From Candidatus Blochmannia vicinus (GTDB taxonomy: Bacteria > Pseudomonadota > Gammaproteobacteria > Enterobacterales > Enterobacteriaceae): DNA of 64,000 nucleotides. The stretch is from contig CP125213.1 of NCBI GenBank assembly GCA_030020825.1, forward strand, positions 124,001-188,000, in the 5' to 3' direction. Below are positions 43,101-51,475 of the stretch, piece by piece; positions within the stretch are counted from its first letter, which is position 1; every line of letters starts with the position of its first letter. Position numbers and translations under genes: made by a program. The notes under the pieces were generated by a model. That model searched no databases and was not told where the DNA came from. It worked only from the letters and a program-made list of their open reading frames with translations.

Positions 43101-43538
43101 TAACCAATCAGGACGATATATCAAATATTGGGTAAATAGATTAACAAGTTGCTCAGAAAATTGACTGATTTTTTGTTGATTTACATCATGATTCAGATAT
43201 TTTTCTATAATAGGGCAATTTTTTTTAATTTGTGTTTGAGATAATATTTTCATAAATTTCCAATACATAATAGAACGAGAAAAATTCTTTACCATGGAAT
43301 CATTAGGTTTTATGTTATTAACAATATTCTGTATAAAAGATGTTAAAGTCATAAATGTGATATTGCATACGATACCAAAGTGGTTGGCTAATTCTATTTG
43401 TATCCATTGATCTATAATACTATTTTCTGTTAATATTATCTCAGATTGCATTGGATTAGATAATAATTTATTCGACATGATGCTAATTAATAGTTTTTTG
43501 AATAAATTTGCTTGATTAGAATGATAAATAGTCAACAT
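40137..43538 (-). CDS. recC: Exodeoxyribonuclease V gamma subunit (RecC)
   Basis: RecC is the Chi-recognition and DNA-splitting subunit of RecBCD, with inactive helicase-like and nuclease-like folds. The 1133 residues match E. coli (1122). Recognisable regions are N-terminal MLTIYHSNQANLFKKLL, FGVTSIPPIYCKILK, VVCFLGMNDNSFPR and QDLYNFYRHPVRMWFQKRL. A 10-bp-arm dyad (41890-41911) lies in its coding region. It is convergent with recD, with ptrA absent, and followed on the same strand by lgt. All three subunits being intact argues that RecBCD is functional. Confidence 0.95.
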   Translation of the reverse strand: MLTIYHSNQANLFKKLLISIMSNKLLSNPMQSEIILTENSIIDQWIQIELANHFGIVCNITFMTLTSFIQNIVNNIKPNDSMVKNFSRSIMYWKFMKILSQTQIKKNCPIIEKYLNHDVNQQKISQFSEQLVNLFTQYLIYRPDWLNSWQSHKIIDYLDNTHQIWQSEIWRCFLENTQCNQNQQKPNNNINPLQRCIYFLKNLKKINWNLPSRIFIFGVTSIPPIYCKILKFLSYHIDIYLWFINPYDHNPDNMSDQNSYITTQQVSQLYSNHALYSSSSIFTHIHNCDNNTNVHHPLLNSWSNTARNTLFLFTQFTDKIELKSFIIPKKDSVLHIIQKDILEFHNYRKNIQTYNNIPTSKPRQRYILMPTDQSITCHICHSIQREIEVLHNNLLLMITNNPLLTPGDIIVMASDIHRYEPAIQTVFNNMQGRHLPFNIADKHKKNTHPIISTFLNILNISSSRFTSEEILSFLTVPSIASRFNMDKEKIELLSQWIIKSGIRWGLDDVTMHNFNFPITNQNTWNFGLTRMLLGYAVKNQNKIWEKILPYDDTTIREHPNIIGQLGEFLKTLKKWRDRLNHSYTLKKWIFYFKEIIDDFFCYDHLDSKDNKILFLLKDCCRNILESGIQAEYTQTINITALREKLYYKLHQNKIIHRFIPNVINFCDITPAFCIPCKVVCFLGMNDNSFPRNTILPDFNLIAKNPRKNDNNIYEKDCYSFLLAFLIAQEQIYISFIEHSIYDNTINYPSTLINELFEYIALNFYLKEFKNIEIDINIKYIRQRLCQWHNPFPFSPENFNPNSKKQSFAKEWLPTLNINTPNSLAICPNFNTSLPHCAIKKIIFQDLYNFYRHPVRMWFQKRLNVYFDQNTLKLLNDEPFSVDGLNRYELNTKLTNYLIYDKNIDELYSSTCASGILPHGAFGELFWMKQHSKMKVLANQIKEHHCIEKHNLDISLVFDTIELVGQLTTVQKNGLMRWKAQYLSMKDILLLWLEHITYCAMGGKGDSRLFGVGDVWHFPNFSKLHAKKLLIILILGYCTGVNTPVLLLYRSGGAWINHVFDWNTRKISSNPSCQKEAHEKLIQMWKGTKYSPFRESQDPYLRKIIPFDLSEEYISKITTTAEHYFFNFMKHRII
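41890..41911. repeat. Short palindrome inside recC
   Basis: 10-bp arms (TATGGGAGAA / TTCTCCCATA) have a 2-base centre and encode WEKILPY. Both Trp and LPY look conserved with E. coli, so this dyad may be fortuitous. Confidence 0.55.
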
Positions 43539-43633
43539 TATTTTATAACTTTATTAAAGTAAAGAAGATATATGTTATAAATATATATTTTTTTAACATA
43601 TAATTTTTAGTTTTATTTATTATAATTTTTTGA

Positions 43634-44491
43634 TTATATTCGATAGTTTTTATAAGAAATATAGATTATAATTGTTCCAGATATGATCATAGGAAGTGAT
43701 AAGATTTGACCCATAGTGGCTATGTTGTAAATTAATCCTAAATGACTATCAGGTTGACGAAAAAACTCCGTTATAATACGAAACAAACCATAAAAAATAA
43801 GAAATAATCCAGATACGCTACCTACAGGACGTGGTTTACACGTAAATTTTTTTATGATAAAAAACAAGATTATTCCTTCTAAAAACATCTCATATAATTG
43901 AGATGGATGGCGAGGAAGCGCGCCATATCTATCAAATAGTAATTGCCATTTAGGATGATCTGGTAGTATTAGTAAATCTTGATATATAGAATTAGGAAAT
44001 AACATAGCCCAAGGAGTATCAACAGCTATTCGGCCCCATAATTCTCCATTAATAAAATTTCCCAATCTACCTAGGCCTAGGCCAAATGGTATTACTGGAA
44101 TTATAAAGTCTGATACTTGGAAAAAAGTTAAATTTTTTCTATAAGAAAACCATATGATTGATATAATCACTCCTATTAAACCACCATGAAAAGACATACC
44201 TCCTTCCCATATATTAAAAATCCACAGTAAATTTTGAGTAAAAAAAGACCATTGATAAAATAATACATATCCAATGCGTCCGCCCAGCACAACACCTAAA
44301 AAGCATAAACATAATAAATGTTCTATGTCTTTATCAGTCCATGAAATATTATTAGAATGCCGTGCACGATATAATAATGAGCACATAGCATAAATAAAAC
44401 CTAACCCATACATCATGCCGTACCAATGTAATGAAATAGGTCCTATTTTAAAAATTACTGGATTACATGTGTGATAATAGAAATATGGCAT
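43634..44491 (-). CDS. lgt: Prolipoprotein diacylglyceryl transferase
   Basis: Lgt attaches diacylglyceryl from phosphatidylglycerol to the lipobox Cys of preprolipoproteins in the inner membrane. The 285-residue polytopic protein (291 in E. coli) shows the MSFHGGLIGV motif, the Lgt signature LGRLGNFINGELWGR, and RHPSQLYEMFLEG. A 12-bp palindrome CCTAGGCCTAGG (44070-44081) encodes part of the LGLGRLGN stretch. It lies between recC and rppH on the minus strand. thyA and ptsP, neighbours in E. coli, are absent here. Confidence 0.97.
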   Translation of the reverse strand: MPYFYYHTCNPVIFKIGPISLHWYGMMYGLGFIYAMCSLLYRARHSNNISWTDKDIEHLLCLCFLGVVLGGRIGYVLFYQWSFFTQNLLWIFNIWEGGMSFHGGLIGVIISIIWFSYRKNLTFFQVSDFIIPVIPFGLGLGRLGNFINGELWGRIAVDTPWAMLFPNSIYQDLLILPDHPKWQLLFDRYGALPRHPSQLYEMFLEGIILFFIIKKFTCKPRPVGSVSGLFLIFYGLFRIITEFFRQPDSHLGLIYNIATMGQILSLPMIISGTIIIYISYKNYRI

Positions 44492-44685
44492 ATTTGATGA
44501 TATATAATGTTCTGAGATGTTTATTATTAGATTCGGTTTTTAACCACAATATTGGAATAATATAAAATCAATAAAAATTTAATTTGTAATGAATATTCAC
44601 ATGTGTTTTAATGAAAATTTCATTTCATTTTTTATTAAATATACTCTATGGTATTTTATTTTTTAGAATATATGATAATCTAATT

Positions 44686-45162
44686 TTAGGATATTATCCT
44701 ATTAACAAATTCTTGCATTACTTTTCTATATACATTTCTTTTAAAAAATACAACACGGCGTATAGGATACCACAAGCTGACCCATTGCCAACTATCAAAT
44801 GTGTAATCTCTATTATTTTTTATGTTGATTCTCGTATCCTGAGATAAAAGCTTTAATAAAAACCATTTTTGTTTTTGTCCAAAACAAATTGGTCTAATTT
44901 TCCAGCGGATTAATTGTTTAGGTAATTCGTAACGTATCCAATATTGTGTAGAAGACAAAATGCATACATCTTGATAATTTAATCCTATTTCTTCAAATAG
45001 TTCTCTGTACATTGCTTGTTCTGGAGTTTCGCCGACATTAATTCCACCTTGAGGAAATTGCCAACAATAATGTTGGTTACATCTTCGAGCCCATAATACC
45101 TGCTCATGAGTATTACATAGCACAATTCCGACATTTAATCGATAACCATTACTGTCAATCAC
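44686..45162 (-). CDS. rppH: RNA pyrophosphohydrolase RppH
   Basis: RppH removes pyrophosphate from 5'-triphosphate mRNA, triggering RNase E-dependent decay. The Nudix box is intact: [23 protein letters not shown] contains the GX5EX7REUXEEXGU pattern (key REL and EEIG residues). The N terminus [16 protein letters not shown] and QFPQGGI match E. coli. It is 158 residues against 176, the C-terminal tail being shortened. It lies downstream of a large 640-bp gap that contains the strongest hairpin of the window. Confidence 0.95.
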   Translation of the reverse strand: MIDSNGYRLNVGIVLCNTHEQVLWARRCNQHYCWQFPQGGINVGETPEQAMYRELFEEIGLNYQDVCILSSTQYWIRYELPKQLIRWKIRPICFGQKQKWFLLKLLSQDTRINIKNNRDYTFDSWQWVSLWYPIRRVVFFKRNVYRKVMQEFVNRIIS

Positions 45163-45802
45163 TAGATTTCCTTAGTTTTATTGAAATATTTTATCAATTT
45201 AGTAGATATTATGAAAATGTGTGATTACGTCATATAAAATAAGACGGATATCATTAATTTTTATTAAAGTGTATCATGACTATGTATATTTATTTATATA
45301 CTGATACCATCAGTATATAAATAAATATACATATTATATGCTATCTTTTAATTAAGTTTAATTCAAGAATTTTGAATATAGTTTTATATGCTTAATTAAT
45401 TAATGATTTTTATAAAATATTTAATTAAAAAATTTATAATTATTGAATTAGATTTGTTATTTAGATAATAAATATTATTAAAAATTTAATAAAATGTGTA
45501 GATGATACATTTTATAAAAATTATTAATGACAGTAATTAATGGTTATTTCAACAAGAAAACGCAGAAATATGTGAAATATATATATACTGTATTTTACAG
45601 TTTATTATTTTTATTTAAAAATATGTACTAAAGAATTATTGTTAAATATAATGAAAATAAAATTAGTGAAATGTTAGTTTCATTAAATTGAAGTTTTAAA
45701 AGATGCAATTATTAAATTAAGTATATTAAAAATTTTGCATGATATTGTATTGATTAATACATAATAACATTATCTAATAATTAAAAGACTTTTTACATAA
45801 AA
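45163..45802. other. Large non-coding gap between rppH and lysA
   Basis: 640 very AT-rich bases without ORF or RNA gene. In E. coli many genes separate these two (for example mutH), so this is a deletion remnant. The 25-bp-arm palindrome at 45281-45333 is the main structure. An rppH promoter is expected near 45170-45300, but no confident hexamers are seen. Confidence 0.5.
45281..45333. repeat. 25-bp-arm perfect palindrome upstream of rppH
   Basis: Arms 45281-45305 and 45309-45333 are perfectly complementary around a 3-base centre (ACC). It is the longest dyad found in the window. It lies about 120 bp upstream of rppH and about 470 bp downstream of the lysA stop on the minus strand. It could be a cruciform, a terminator of lysA readthrough or a regulatory site for rppH. 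None is shown by sequence. Confidence 0.85.
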
Positions 45803-47071
45803 TTATTCTGTTATTTCTAACATCAATAAATCTTCTAATTTTTGCTTTCGACGAATTTGGCGCATTTGTCCATTTTCAAATAGAACTTCTGGTAATAATG
45901 GGCGGGTATTATAATTGGAAGACATTGAAGCACCGTATGCCCCGGTGTCGTGAAATATTAAATAATCCCCTACTTTTGCTGAATACGGTAATTTACGTGT
46001 TAATATTGTTCCGTTCATGTTTTGTGTAAAAATATCTCCAGATTCACATAATGGACCTCCAACAACAGTATCACGTAATGCTTCTAAAGTAATATTTCGA
46101 TAATCTCCAGGTATTAATGAAATACGATGATAACTACCGTACATTACTGGACGCATTAGATCATTATATCCTGCATCTATTAATATAAAATGACGACGCC
46201 CCATTTCTTTTACTGCTCTAATTTGTGTAATTAATATTCCTGACTCAGCAACAAGAAAGCGACCAGGTTCTATTTCTAATTTTACCGCGTGTCCTAGATG
46301 TTGGCTAATGCGTTTTCTTGTATCATCCCATAAATGAAAATAATGGTTTACATTCAATACCGTATCATTATGTTGATACGGTATTGTTAATCCTCCTCCA
46401 GCAGAAATAAGCTGTATGTCTGTTTTGTATTTCAATATTTGTTGGGCCATGGCATTACATACTTTAGATAAGTGACTATAATGCACTCCAGAACCAATGT
46501 GCATGTGAAGCCCAATTAACTGTAGATTGTAATGATAGACATAGGAGAGAGCTGTTAATATATCCTCATGCCAAATACCATGTTTGCTATTTTCTCCTCC
46601 AGTATTAGTTTTTTGATTGTGTCCATGTCCAAATCCAGGGTTAATACGCAACCATATTTTATGTCCAGGAGAACAAGCTCCCAATTGTGTTAGCATATCT
46701 ATCGATCCTGCATTAACAGTGATATTCAATTCTAATATTCTAAACAATGTTTCTTTTTCTAAAATATCAGCAGTGAAAACTATTTCGTCATTTTGTTTTC
46801 CTGTATTAAAACCAGCTAGTAATGCTCGCTCGATTTCTCCTAAAGAAACAGCATCTACTTTAACTCCATGGCTGTGCATTAATCGTAGAATATGAATATT
46901 AGAACAAGATTTTTGAGCGAATCGTATAATATCAAATTGTTTTAATTGTGTAATACGATTAATTATGACCGATGCATCATATACCCATACTGGGCCTTTA
47001 TATTTTTGATGTAATTTTATTAAGTCTTTATGATTAAGGATATTCATTTGAGTAAAGATATTATGTGTCAT
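45803..47071 (-). CDS. lysA: Diaminopimelate decarboxylase
   Basis: LysA is the PLP enzyme that converts meso-DAP to lysine, the last step of lysine synthesis. The fold-type III barrel includes the N-terminal PVWVYDASVI, the helix SCSNIHILRLMHSHGVKVDAVSLGE, then HMHIGSGVHY, GGGLTIPY, EIEPGRFLVAESG and the substrate motif GPLCESGDIF with HDTGAYGASMSSNYN. It is 422 residues against 420. Lysine synthesis (with dapD in this window) is a typical host-provisioning function. The lysR regulator next to lysA in E. coli is absent. A 13-bp-arm hairpin lies inside. Confidence 0.97.
   Translation of the reverse strand: MTHNIFTQMNILNHKDLIKLHQKYKGPVWVYDASVIINRITQLKQFDIIRFAQKSCSNIHILRLMHSHGVKVDAVSLGEIERALLAGFNTGKQNDEIVFTADILEKETLFRILELNITVNAGSIDMLTQLGACSPGHKIWLRINPGFGHGHNQKTNTGGENSKHGIWHEDILTALSYVYHYNLQLIGLHMHIGSGVHYSHLSKVCNAMAQQILKYKTDIQLISAGGGLTIPYQHNDTVLNVNHYFHLWDDTRKRISQHLGHAVKLEIEPGRFLVAESGILITQIRAVKEMGRRHFILIDAGYNDLMRPVMYGSYHRISLIPGDYRNITLEALRDTVVGGPLCESGDIFTQNMNGTILTRKLPYSAKVGDYLIFHDTGAYGASMSSNYNTRPLLPEVLFENGQMRQIRRKQKLEDLLMLEITE
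46355..46386. repeat. Perfect inverted repeat inside lysA
   Basis: 13-bp arms (46355-46367 and 46374-46386) have a 6-base loop. In the coding sense the first arm encodes TIPYQ, conserved with SVPYQ of E. coli LysA. The second encodes DTVLN at a variable position. Confidence 0.75.
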
Positions 47072-47277
47072 GTTATATTTATAATTTTATTAAGATATGA
47101 TTTAGTATCGAAATATTTTAAAATTTTATCACTGAATATAGTTAAACGTAATCAGAATATAGATCTGTATTATTAAAATTTAATTAATATTATTTTGTTT
47201 TTAATAAATATTAAACCCTAAATATATTGTGTAGTATTATAATAATTTTTAGTTATATATTAGACAGTATAAAGATT

Positions 47278-48804
47278 TTATTTTGGACGAAGTGTAGGAA
47301 ACAAAATTACATCACGAATAGTATGTTTATCGGTTAATAACATTATCAAACGATCGATGCCTATTCCAATACCTGCTGTAGGGGGTAATCCGTATTCTAA
47401 CGCAATTAAATAATCTTCATCATAATTTGTGTGAATGTTATTATTTTTGTTATCTTTTTTTTCTTTTGCTTGTTTTAAAAAACGTTCTTTTTGATCTTCT
47501 GGATCATTTAACTCTGAAAAACCATTTCCTATTTCTTTGCCAGCAATGAAGAGTTCAAAACGGTCAGCAAGTTTTGGATCATTATCGTTACGACGTGCTA
47601 ATGGAGATATTTCTATTGGATAAGAAGTAATACAGGTTGGTTGAATTATTTTTTTTTCTATTATCTCTTCAAAAATAACCATGTGTATTTTATTTAATGT
47701 CCAGTAATTATTAATTGCAATTCCAAATGATTCCGCAATAGAAATAGCGGTATATATATCGTCTAAATTTTTGGATCTAGTTTCTGGTAGGTAATAATAA
47801 ATTGCTTCTTTTATACTCATTTTAGCGAAAGGATTATTAAAGTTTAATTCATAATTTCCATAATGAACTATGTTACTACCTAACACTCTCTGTGTTACTG
47901 AACGTAGTAAATTTTGTACTAATATAATTATATCATGGTAATCGGCATAAGCCATGTATACTTCCATCATTGTGAATTCAGGATTATGATATGAGGATAT
48001 TCCTTCGTTACGAAAGTTACGATTTATTTCAAATATTCGCTCAAAACCACCTATCACTAGTTTTTTTAAATATAATTCTGGAGCAATACGTAGATAAATA
48101 TCTATTCCTAATTTATTATGATGTGTAATAAAAGGGTTGGCTATAGCCCCTCCAGCAATTGTATGCATCATTGGTGTTTCTACTTCCATAAAATTATTTT
48201 TTTCCATAAATTGACGTATTTCGTAAATAATTAGAGAACGTATTTTAAATATTTCTCTTGTGTCTTCATTAATAATTAAATCCAAATATCTTTGACGATA
48301 TTTTTTTTCTTGATTATTCAAACCATGGAATTTATCTGGTAATGGACGTAATGATTTAGTTAATAATCTAATTTCTTTACAATGTATTGATAGTTCCCCA
48401 GTACGTGTTTTAAATAATGTACCGTGTGCTCCTAATATATCTCCTAGATCCCATTGTTTTACATGCTCTTCATATACATTCGTTGCTAACGAATTAGCAG
48501 TAATATACAACTGAATGCAACCATCAACGTCTCGTAAAGTTATAAAAGATGCTTTTCCCATAATACGTTGACTTATTATGCGGCCTGCTATATTTACTTT
48601 AATGTTTAATTGTATTAATTCTGTGTTAGATGTATGTTTGTATTTTTTATGTAATTGATTAGAAGTAGAATCACGACGAAAATCATTTGGAAACGCTATA
48701 CCTTTTTCTCGAATCTTTGATAGTTTTTTTTGACGAATACTTAATTCATCATCGATATTAAATTTTTGATATAGTTGATGTTTTGAGTGTACGTATTTAG
48801 GCAT
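47278..48804 (-). CDS. lysS: Lysyl-tRNA synthetase, class II
   Basis: LysS charges tRNA-Lys. The N-terminal OB anticodon-binding domain ([23 protein letters not shown], cited in part: [12 protein letters not shown]) precedes the class II catalytic core with motif 2 ([23 protein letters not shown], cited as [14 protein letters not shown]) and motif 3 ([13 protein letters not shown]). The 508 residues match E. coli (505). Its ATG overlaps the prfB stop (TAATG at 48804-48806 region), preserving the prfB-lysS operon and translational coupling. Confidence 0.98.
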   Translation of the reverse strand: MPKYVHSKHQLYQKFNIDDELSIRQKKLSKIREKGIAFPNDFRRDSTSNQLHKKYKHTSNTELIQLNIKVNIAGRIISQRIMGKASFITLRDVDGCIQLYITANSLATNVYEEHVKQWDLGDILGAHGTLFKTRTGELSIHCKEIRLLTKSLRPLPDKFHGLNNQEKKYRQRYLDLIINEDTREIFKIRSLIIYEIRQFMEKNNFMEVETPMMHTIAGGAIANPFITHHNKLGIDIYLRIAPELYLKKLVIGGFERIFEINRNFRNEGISSYHNPEFTMMEVYMAYADYHDIIILVQNLLRSVTQRVLGSNIVHYGNYELNFNNPFAKMSIKEAIYYYLPETRSKNLDDIYTAISIAESFGIAINNYWTLNKIHMVIFEEIIEKKIIQPTCITSYPIEISPLARRNDNDPKLADRFELFIAGKEIGNGFSELNDPEDQKERFLKQAKEKKDNKNNNIHTNYDEDYLIALEYGLPPTAGIGIGIDRLIMLLTDKHTIRDVILFPTLRPK

Positions 48805-49911
48805 TATAAATCTCGCTTAGAATATTTTTTGATACTGATTTGTATAAAATCATCTAAATCTCCATCTAAAACAGCTTTGATGTTACGTTTTTCAAAACCA
48901 GTACGTAAATCTTTGACTCTAGAATGATCTAAAATATAAGATCGTATTTGATTTCCCCAAGTAATATTTACTTTATTATCTTCTCTTATTTTTTTTTCAT
49001 AATTTTTTTTTTGTAATTCAAGTTCATATAATTTAGCTTTTAGTTGTTTCATTGCTTGATTTTTATTTTTATGTTGCGAGCGATCACTTTGACATTGAGT
49101 AACGGTATTTGTTGGTATATGTGTGATGCGTACTGCAGATTCTGTACGATTAACATGTTGACCTCCTGCTCCAGATGCTCGATAAACATCATAGCGTAGA
49201 TCTTCTGGGCGAATGTGAATATTGATACTATCATCTAATTCTGGGTATACAAACACTGAAGCAAATGAAGTATGACGTTTTTTAGCGGAATCAAAAGGAC
49301 TTTTGCGTACTAGTCTGTGTACACCAGATTCAGTATGTAACCAGCCGTATGCGTACGGCCCAATAACTTGAACAGTAGCAGATTTTATTCCAGTTATTTC
49401 TCCTGTTGATTCTTCAGTGATGTCAGTTATAAAACCTTTATGATTCATCCACCGTAAATACATACGTAATAACATACCTGCCCAATCTTGTGCGTCTATA
49501 CCTCCAGATCCTGATTGAATATCGACATAGCAATTAGCATGGTCATATTTTCCTATAAATATACGACTAATCTCCAATTGAGATAATGTACGTTCTGAAG
49601 CAATTAATTGATCATGAATTTCAGAAATTAAGTTGTCGTCACATTCTTCTGTTAATTCTAGTAGATCATTTAGATCCACTAAGTTTTTATAAAGCTGATC
49701 AATAATGTTAATAAAATTTTTTAAAGAAGAAGATTGTTGATTGAGAAGTTTTGCTATATTAGGGTTTTTCCAAACATCAGATGATTTTAATTTGGCACTA
49801 ACTATTTTTAAACATTTTTTTTTGGAATTATAGTCAAAAATCATCCTTAAACTTAAGTATTTTATTTAACATGAGTTGAATATGTTGTTTAATAAGTTTT
49901 ATATCTATCAT
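48804..49911 (-). CDS. prfB: Peptide chain release factor 2 (programmed +1 frameshift)
   Basis: RF2 terminates translation at UGA and UAA. An uninterrupted frame covers only 49844-48804, starting [10 protein letters not shown], which lacks the usual N terminus. Upstream, a short frame from the ATG at 49911 encodes 25 codons ([20 protein letters not shown], then FKDDF) and then UGA at codon 26, exactly the E. coli arrangement. A +1 shift at TTT-TGA-C joins it to Asp of DYNSKKK. The product is about 368 residues (365 in E. coli). Downstream, the GGQ motif [17 protein letters not shown] and the anticodon-like SPF tripeptide ([11 protein letters not shown]) are intact. An AAGGA site lies about 11 bases before the ATG. 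Confidence 0.95.
49834..49848 (-). promoter_or_regulatory. Programmed +1 frameshift site of prfB
   Basis: The coding strand reads AAG GAT GAT TTT TGA C. An SD-like AAGGA lies upstream of a slippery TTT codon followed by the in-frame UGA. The E. coli site is AGG GGG TAT CTT TGA C. UUU can re-pair perfectly with the +1 UUU. Low RF2 leaves UGA unread and favours the shift, giving autoregulation. Confidence 0.9.
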
Positions 49912-49942
49912 AAAAATTTTGTTCCTTAAAGCGTATGAGTAC

Positions 49943-49984
49943 TATATTGTATCATTCTACATACGTGTAGAATGATACAATATA
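49943..49984. repeat. 19-bp-arm perfect palindrome upstream of prfB
   Basis: Arms 49943-49961 and 49966-49984 are perfectly complementary with a 4-base loop TACG. It begins only 32 bp before the prfB ATG, so it probably overlaps the prfB promoter or 5' leader. Confidence 0.8.
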
Positions 49985-50330
49985 ATTAAATAAAAATTTT
50001 GATGTACATATATAAAAAGATGTATTCACATCATGACATATCTTATCATATAAGATTAATTTAATCTTTAATTATAATTTATGTGAATTTATTATATAGT
50101 CTTAACGCAAATAGACTATGTCTATATTTTTTATTTGTTTTATATTAGGTAATGTTTTTAACAACTATATATATTTTAATTAATAAAATAGTATTTTTAA
50201 TTATTATCATATATATATGATATATTGATTTATATTTATGATTTTAATCATTACATAAAATAAAAACTAATTAAATTATTTAATTATAAAATAAATTGTA
50301 CATTATAATAATCAATATTTTTAAAAAGTT

Positions 50331-50377
50331 TAATCTTATTAAATTAAATATTTATATACTTCAAAATAATAAGATTA
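50331..50377. repeat. 11-bp dyad upstream of ygfZ
   Basis: Arms TAATCTTATTA (50331-50341) and TAATAAGATTA (50367-50377) are separated by 25 bases and end 56 bp before ygfZ. The spacing is compatible with an operator-type dyad around a promoter, but AT richness makes chance occurrence possible. Confidence 0.35.
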
Positions 50378-50432
50378 CATAATTTATGATGTGTAATATT
50401 TATTAATATTTTTATTTATAAGGAGACATATT

Positions 50433-51452
50433 ATGTCGCCTAATATAGTTTTTTCAAAGCAGTATCCTGTATCTTCAGAAGATTTACCATTAACATTTAT
50501 ATCTTTAGAAGAATGGGTTTTAGTAAGATCATCTGGACCAGATGTTATAAAATATTTACACAATCAATTTACTTGCGATATTAAAAACTTAGATAAATCT
50601 GAATACAGGTTTTCAGCATATTGTAATCCAAAAGGTAAAATGATTAGCAATATGTATGTTTTTTATCTTAAAAATCAAGAAATGGCTTTTATTGCACGTC
50701 TAAATATATGTGAAAAACAAATTGTAGAAATGAAAAAATATATAGTTTCTTATAATGTTGCTATTACTCCTGATTATAACGCAACACTTATCGGAGTTGC
50801 TGGAGTTAATGCAAGAAAATATTTAAGCATGTTTTTTTCGGTTGTTCCAACTGAAAACCATACAGTAGTACATGAAAAAGATATTACTTTACTATATTTC
50901 AGCGCTCCAACAGAACGTTTTTTATTAATTATTAATAACAGATCAACATTAGATCACTTGTTGAGTAAAAAAAACTCTTTTTGTATACAATTTAACGATA
51001 GTTGTCAATGGGCATTATTAGATATAGAAGCAGGTTATCCGATTATTGAGTTAGTAACTAGTGAGTTATTTGTGCCTCAAGCAGTTAACATGGATGTATT
51101 ACAGGGGATTAGTTTTAATAAAGGTTGTTATCTTGGGCAAGAATCTATTGCACGTATTCAGTATCGTGGGAATAATAATAAAGAGTTATATCGATTAATT
51201 GGATCCATTGATGATTGTAAGAATAAACACAAATTTCCTGCAGCTGGTGATTGGGTAGAATTAAAACTAAATAATCAACATTGGAAAAATATTGGCGTTA
51301 TTTTGCAATCTTTTCAAATTAAAAAAAATAATGTATGGTTGCAAGCAGTACTCAATAGATCGATTTTAAATTTCTCAGAATTAAGAATTACAAATATGAA
51401 AACTCATGACAGTTTTATTTTTTCTATTATTGATTCTAATAAATTTAAATAA
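50433..51452 (+). CDS. ygfZ: Folate-binding Fe-S cluster maintenance protein YgfZ
   Basis: YgfZ (COG0354) is a tetrahydrofolate-binding protein related to GcvT that supports maturation or repair of certain Fe-S enzymes such as MiaB. The diagnostic KGCYxGQE motif appears as FNKGCYLGQESIARIQYRG, with the conserved Cys near residue 232. It is 339 residues against 326 in E. coli. An AAGGAG ribosome site sits at good spacing. It is convergent with ubiI, with only 23 bp between them. Confidence 0.93.
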   Translation: MSPNIVFSKQYPVSSEDLPLTFISLEEWVLVRSSGPDVIKYLHNQFTCDIKNLDKSEYRFSAYCNPKGKMISNMYVFYLKNQEMAFIARLNICEKQIVEMKKYIVSYNVAITPDYNATLIGVAGVNARKYLSMFFSVVPTENHTVVHEKDITLLYFSAPTERFLLIINNRSTLDHLLSKKNSFCIQFNDSCQWALLDIEAGYPIIELVTSELFVPQAVNMDVLQGISFNKGCYLGQESIARIQYRGNNNKELYRLIGSIDDCKNKHKFPAAGDWVELKLNNQHWKNIGVILQSFQIKKNNVWLQAVLNRSILNFSELRITNMKTHDSFIFSIIDSNKFK

Positions 51453-51475
51453 TTTTTAATTTTATATAAATATTT

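Larger units (their letters stand above)
49912..50432. other. Gap between prfB and ygfZ
   Basis: 521 AT-rich bases between divergent genes, where E. coli has recJ, dsbC, xerD, fldB and others. Two inverted repeats lie here (49943-49984, 50331-50377), plus a 7-bp dyad (50052-50068). Promoters for prfB-lysS and ygfZ must be here, but I cannot pick them out. An AAGGAG ribosome site just precedes the ygfZ ATG. Confidence 0.5.

Noticed and set aside
44070..44081. CCTAGGCCTAGG 12-bp palindrome in lgt
   Set aside because: It encodes invariant Lgt residues (LGLGRLGN), so codon choice explains it. It is too short for a meaningful structure.
49049..49234. Short minus-strand frame inside prfB
   Set aside because: It is an out-of-frame shadow of conserved RF2 coding sequence.
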